Source: Enterococcus sp. DIV2402 (GTDB taxonomy: Bacteria; Bacillota; Bacilli; Lactobacillales; Enterococcaceae). From it: 64,000 nucleotides of DNA. The stretch spans positions 1,960,501 through 2,024,500 of the forward strand of contig NZ_CP147251.1 of NCBI RefSeq assembly GCF_017426705.2, written 5' to 3'. Position numbers and translations under genes: made by a program. Every line of letters starts with the position of its first letter. The stretch's first letter is position 1. Shown in pieces: positions 60,676 through 64,000 of the stretch. The notes beneath the pieces are model-generated. The model did no database searches, was not told the DNA's origin, and worked only from the letters and a program-made list of their open reading frames with translations.

Positions 60676-62094
60676 TTAAAATTTTTCGCTTAACTTAACA
60701 ATGGCCTTTTGAAAGGCTTCTACCGGTGGATAGGTAATACCGGCACCAATCATCCCAATTCCCGCTTCCTTATGAGCAATCGCTGTATTAATTACGGGTA
60801 AAGTATTGGTTTGCATCACTTTTAGAATATCAATCCCTGTTGGAATTCCCATAAAGTTAAGTGCTGGAATGGTAACATTGGGATTTTCTCCTGTTGTAAT
60901 AGCTTCCATTGATAAGGAATAATTTGTTGCATCTGCTACCGTACCGCCCACTAATGCCACAATTGCCGGTGCTGCCGCCATTGAAAAACCACCTAAACCA
61001 AATGTTTCAGTGATTGCACTATCGCCGATGTCTAAGCCGGAATCTTCTTCTGTATACCCAGCAAACATTGGCCCGATAACTTTTTGAGACGGACCGACAA
61101 ACCATTCTTTAGGATCAGTACTTGCTAGGCGAATCCCAAACTCTGTTCCATTTCGCGCCATTGTTGTCACAACTGAGCTATACTCTTCAACACCCACAGC
61201 CGCATCTAAAGCTGCCTTACAAAATGCCATCCATGTTGGCCCAGAGAAATAATCACTGCTTGCGACAAAGTCAAACACATCTTTTTGATCCGCTACTGAA
61301 AAATCAGTCTGAATAATACCTGGAGTTAACGCTTGAATGAGTAGCGTTGTGCCTGCAACATTTCGATTGTGTAACTCATCGCCCATATGCAATGCTTGTG
61401 AAACCAGTAAGCGTAAATCAATCCCTCCTTCTAAACACGTCATAGCCTCTGCCAAGATAGGACCGAATACATCACGCATCCAAATCAAACGTTCAATCAC
61501 CGAATCGTCATTGGCACCCATTCTTAAAATTTTAGATAATTGTTCACTCAAATTAGTATATGCAACGTTGCCATACGTTTTATTTTCAACTATATGCACA
61601 TACATTGATGCGGAAGTAACACCTGCCATTGAACCTACAGTATTATGTTCGTGACACGGACTAAATTCAATTTGTCCTGATTGTGCCACTTTTTGGGCTT
61701 CTTCTAAATTTTCAGCAAAACCTTCAAATACAATCGCTCCTAAAACTGCTCCTTGCATAGGACCATTCATTTTCTCCCAAGTAATCGGGGGTCCCGCATG
61801 CAAAATCATATTTTTCTTCATCCCAGGAACAACATCAATTGCTTTGGCGTATCCAGTTAAATAAATACTTGATGAAGTAATGATTTCAAACACTCGTTGG
61901 TTAGCTTGCTGAATTTTTTCTAGATTTTCAGGCTTCTCAAGGATTGTCAACGCTTGTAAAACTGCTTCATTTCCTAATCCAGGTGGCGCCCAATCTAATT
62001 GAATACTTGTTCCTCCCTGAGTTTGAATATCTTCAGTAAATTTTTCTAAACCAACATTAACAACAGTTAATTCTTCGGTAAATAATGGATTCAT
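60676..62094 (-). CDS. allG: DUF1116 protein (AllG/YlbE-like)
   Basis: 472 residues. ELTVVNVGLEKFTEDIQTQGG, LDWAPPGLGNEAVLQAL, GLGGFSMAAAPAIVALVGGT and the late GAGITYPPVEAFQKAIV match the DUF1116 family. In E. coli the relatives AllF, AllG and AllH together form oxamate carbamoyltransferase in allantoin fermentation. No AllH (DUF2877) or carbamate kinase is seen here, so the exact reaction is uncertain. ATG 62094 directly follows the FdrA stop. Confidence 0.8.
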   Translation of the reverse strand: MNPLFTEELTVVNVGLEKFTEDIQTQGGTSIQLDWAPPGLGNEAVLQALTILEKPENLEKIQQANQRVFEIITSSSIYLTGYAKAIDVVPGMKKNMILHAGPPITWEKMNGPMQGAVLGAIVFEGFAENLEEAQKVAQSGQIEFSPCHEHNTVGSMAGVTSASMYVHIVENKTYGNVAYTNLSEQLSKILRMGANDDSVIERLIWMRDVFGPILAEAMTCLEGGIDLRLLVSQALHMGDELHNRNVAGTTLLIQALTPGIIQTDFSVADQKDVFDFVASSDYFSGPTWMAFCKAALDAAVGVEEYSSVVTTMARNGTEFGIRLASTDPKEWFVGPSQKVIGPMFAGYTEEDSGLDIGDSAITETFGLGGFSMAAAPAIVALVGGTVADATNYSLSMEAITTGENPNVTIPALNFMGIPTGIDILKVMQTNTLPVINTAIAHKEAGIGMIGAGITYPPVEAFQKAIVKLSEKF

Positions 62095-62095
62095 T

Positions 62096-63637
62096 TCATT
62101 CGTCCTTTCCAACAAATTCGCGGGCCAATAATGCGGCGTTTTGCATACTACTTGCATAAATTGCCCCTGTACGTTCCAGTTTTGCTAATTGTTCTTCAAT
62201 ATTTTGCGTATCGTAATCTGTTCCTAATATATAGCCAATTACCTCTAAATGACGACCATCTTTTTCAGCCTGTTGCTTCGCTTGAATGATTTCTTCTACC
62301 ATGACGCCAACTGGATCTTGATGTGCGCCATAACCTAAAACAAAATCGAGTAAAATCACACCTACTTTTGGATTTTGAGCTTCTTTTCTAAATTGATTGA
62401 TACGATTACTCGGATCAATCATTGGATGCGGTTTGCCATCTGTATATTCATCAGCACCAAAATCAATATAAATATGTCCATCACTTGAGTTTTCATTTAC
62501 TTGGTTTTCTGGATTTTTTGCAATGTTGCTATACACATTTGCATATTTTTGTTTCGTAATATAATAAGCTTCCGCTGCTAAAGTTCCACCTGTAAATAAT
62601 CCACGAATATATTTTTGTTCAGGTGCTAATTTCTGTCTGACTTCTTCAATCAAAGGAATGTTTAAAGGATGTAAATCTAAATTAGATGTAGAAATACCCG
62701 CTAACTCAACTGCTTTCAAGGCAGTATTTTTGGACATCGATTCAAAATAAATGTTTCCATCTACTCGTTGTTCCATTTCACCCACAAACCAAACGACGAC
62801 TGGTTTATTAATTGTTTTGACTTTAGCAATAATTTTTTCTTGTACCTTTTTTGCAGGTGGTTTGGAAATCAAAACAATCACTTCCGTATCCGGATCTTGT
62901 GCCAATAAATCGATACCTGCTAACATCATTTTCCCACCAATTTCAGCAGTTAAATCACGTCCACCTGTTCCCAACAATTGTGAAATACCGCCACCAAATT
63001 CATGAATACGTACAGAAATTTCTTGTGAACCTGTACCAGAAGCTCCAATAATTCCAATATTTCCTCTTCGTACATTATTTGCAAAACCTAAGCCAATATT
63101 ATTAATAATTGCTGTTCCACAATCAGGACCCATCATTAAAAGTCCTTTTTCGTTCGCTAAGTCTTTTAACATTTTTTCGTCGGCAACTGACACATTATCG
63201 CTGAACATCATGACATTTAGGTTATTGTTTAAAGCTTGCAAGGCTTCTCTGGTCGCATAATGGCCGTTCACAGAAATTAAAGCTAGATGGGCTTTTTCAT
63301 TTTGAACAGTTTCTTGAATCGTATGATATACACGTTTGACGTTGGTCGTTGTGACTTTTTCTTTTTTAGTCAACAGTTCTTCAACTTTAGCTAAAACAGC
63401 TTGTGCTTCCCCTTCATCGGTAATTTTCATCGTAATCACTAAATCACTCGCCTGTGCTTGTTCTACCACCTCATTGGTTAAGTCTGCATTCCGCATTACT
63501 TCTTTGTTCATATCCGTCGCCATTGCAACGATTGCCTGTGAAACATGTTCGATTTGATTAGCTTTGGTAGACAATGCCATCAATGAAACAGAATCAATGT
63601 AGCGATTTTTTAATACTTTTACTACTAAGTTCTTCAT
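62096..63637 (-). CDS. fdrA: FdrA family protein (AllF-like)
   Basis: 513 residues with succinyl-CoA-synthetase-like folds. MKNLVVKVLKNRYIDSVSLMALS is the typical opening, GIIGASGTGSQEISVRIHEFGGGISQLLGTGGRDL is the CoA-ligase-like nucleotide region, and the C-terminal half has FTGGTLAAEAYY. Carbamoyl or acyl phosphate chemistry is presumed. First gene of the minus-strand block, divergent from pucR, with AGGAGAACC before the ATG. Confidence 0.88.
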   Translation of the reverse strand: MKNLVVKVLKNRYIDSVSLMALSTKANQIEHVSQAIVAMATDMNKEVMRNADLTNEVVEQAQASDLVITMKITDEGEAQAVLAKVEELLTKKEKVTTTNVKRVYHTIQETVQNEKAHLALISVNGHYATREALQALNNNLNVMMFSDNVSVADEKMLKDLANEKGLLMMGPDCGTAIINNIGLGFANNVRRGNIGIIGASGTGSQEISVRIHEFGGGISQLLGTGGRDLTAEIGGKMMLAGIDLLAQDPDTEVIVLISKPPAKKVQEKIIAKVKTINKPVVVWFVGEMEQRVDGNIYFESMSKNTALKAVELAGISTSNLDLHPLNIPLIEEVRQKLAPEQKYIRGLFTGGTLAAEAYYITKQKYANVYSNIAKNPENQVNENSSDGHIYIDFGADEYTDGKPHPMIDPSNRINQFRKEAQNPKVGVILLDFVLGYGAHQDPVGVMVEEIIQAKQQAEKDGRHLEVIGYILGTDYDTQNIEEQLAKLERTGAIYASSMQNAALLAREFVGKDE

Positions 63638-63844
63638 TTAGGTTCTCCTCACTTTTATAGCTAACTGTTTATTTTATACAATTATCATAAAATAGGCCTT
63701 TTTAACTAAAAACACTTTATTTTATGAACTTATATCTATATAATAACGATAATGTAATCGCTTTAATATGTACTATTTGATTGAAAATACCTTCATTCAT
63801 TTGTACACAATATACAACTAAATTTTTTGGAGGTATTATAAATT

Positions 63845-64000
63845 ATGGATATCACTGCTTTTCTAAAACTACCGATGTTTGAAGATTTTAAACTTTTAGC
63901 TGGTGAATCAGGAATCACTAATAAAATTACTGGTGTAAATATTTTAGATAATCCTAAAGCGACAGATTGGTTGTCTCCAGGTGAATTAATTGTGACTTCT
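63845..64000 (+). CDS. PucR-type regulator, N-terminal end (partial)
   Basis: 52 residues are visible to the window edge: MDITAFLKLPMFEDFKLLAGESG then ITGVNILDNPKATDWLSPGELIVTS, the start of the PucR N-terminal domain found in purine-catabolism regulators. TTGGAGG precedes the ATG. It is divergent from fdrA with about 200 bases between and is the obvious candidate regulator of the purine/oxamate block. The DNA-binding C-terminus lies outside the window. Confidence 0.85.
   Translation, partial: MDITAFLKLPMFEDFKLLAGESGITNKITGVNILDNPKATDWLSPGELIVTS

Noticed and set aside
62751..63557. Plus-strand ORFs inside fdrA
   Set aside because: They are antisense to a conserved gene and have neither ribosome sites nor domain signatures.
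1..64000. CRISPR arrays, rRNA, tRNA and insertion sequences
   Set aside because: No regularly spaced direct repeats, transposase frames, tRNA cloverleaf or rRNA sequence was noticed on either strand by eye.

Overview
The window is low-GC Firmicute DNA and reads as an Enterococcus or a close relative. The supporting evidence is an aro operon in the order aroE-aroF-aroB-aroC-tyrA-aroA-aroK-pheA followed by a psr-type LytR-CpsA-Psr gene, a menaquinone cluster, strong AAGGAGG ribosome sites, and dense short intrinsic terminators. The species cannot be fixed from the sequence. A GGDEF protein end at the left edge and the aro and men blocks lying close together argue against a plain E. faecalis layout.

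Left third (1-26600), core metabolism. A diguanylate cyclase end, an alpha-carbonic anhydrase, the ribosome-quality-control protein RqcH and a small membrane protein come first. A trpXYZ-type ABC importer follows, then the eight-gene aromatic amino acid operon, psr, degV, a HIT protein and a histidine phosphatase. A menI gene diverges from menB-menE-menF-menD-menH-menC. Chorismate made by the aro operon is the substrate of MenF, so the two blocks are metabolically linked. The importer and the aro operon are each preceded by a consensus promoter, a tiny leader peptide (Trp codons for the importer, Tyr/Phe codons for aro) and a chain of mutually exclusive RNA helices ending in terminators. I read these as ribosome-mediated attenuators of common origin, and they are the most striking feature of the window.

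Middle (26600-46500), accessory mix. A perfect Zur-type palindrome controls cysteine-free L32 and L33 ribosomal proteins with an unknown gene between them. A P-loop kinase-like gene, a solitary tyrosine recombinase and an AT-rich 0.8 kb gap follow. The rest includes an amidase, several GNAT acetyltransferases (one broken), AraC, MarR and ROK regulators, a CDF metal exporter, HAD phosphatases, a DapA-like lyase, two PhzF proteins, queT with a structured leader, and small membrane proteins.

Right third (46500-64000). An AraC-MFS-HAD operon, another MFS exporter and an NAD-binding protein are followed by a two-gene unit (probable nuclease plus sce7725-like protein) whose promoter contains a LexA-type box. 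Next is an ABC-F resistance-type ATPase whose leader peptide MRLRFLLLNR carries the RLR macrolide-arrest motif, then a MutS2-like ATPase without an Smr domain that has its own attenuator. The last block is a purine/oxamate-type set: GuaD-like deaminase, NCS1 permease, ankyrin/TPR protein, DUF1116 (AllG-like), FdrA (AllF-like) and a divergent PucR regulator cut by the right edge.

All assignments come from reading the sequence and from family knowledge. No database search was run.
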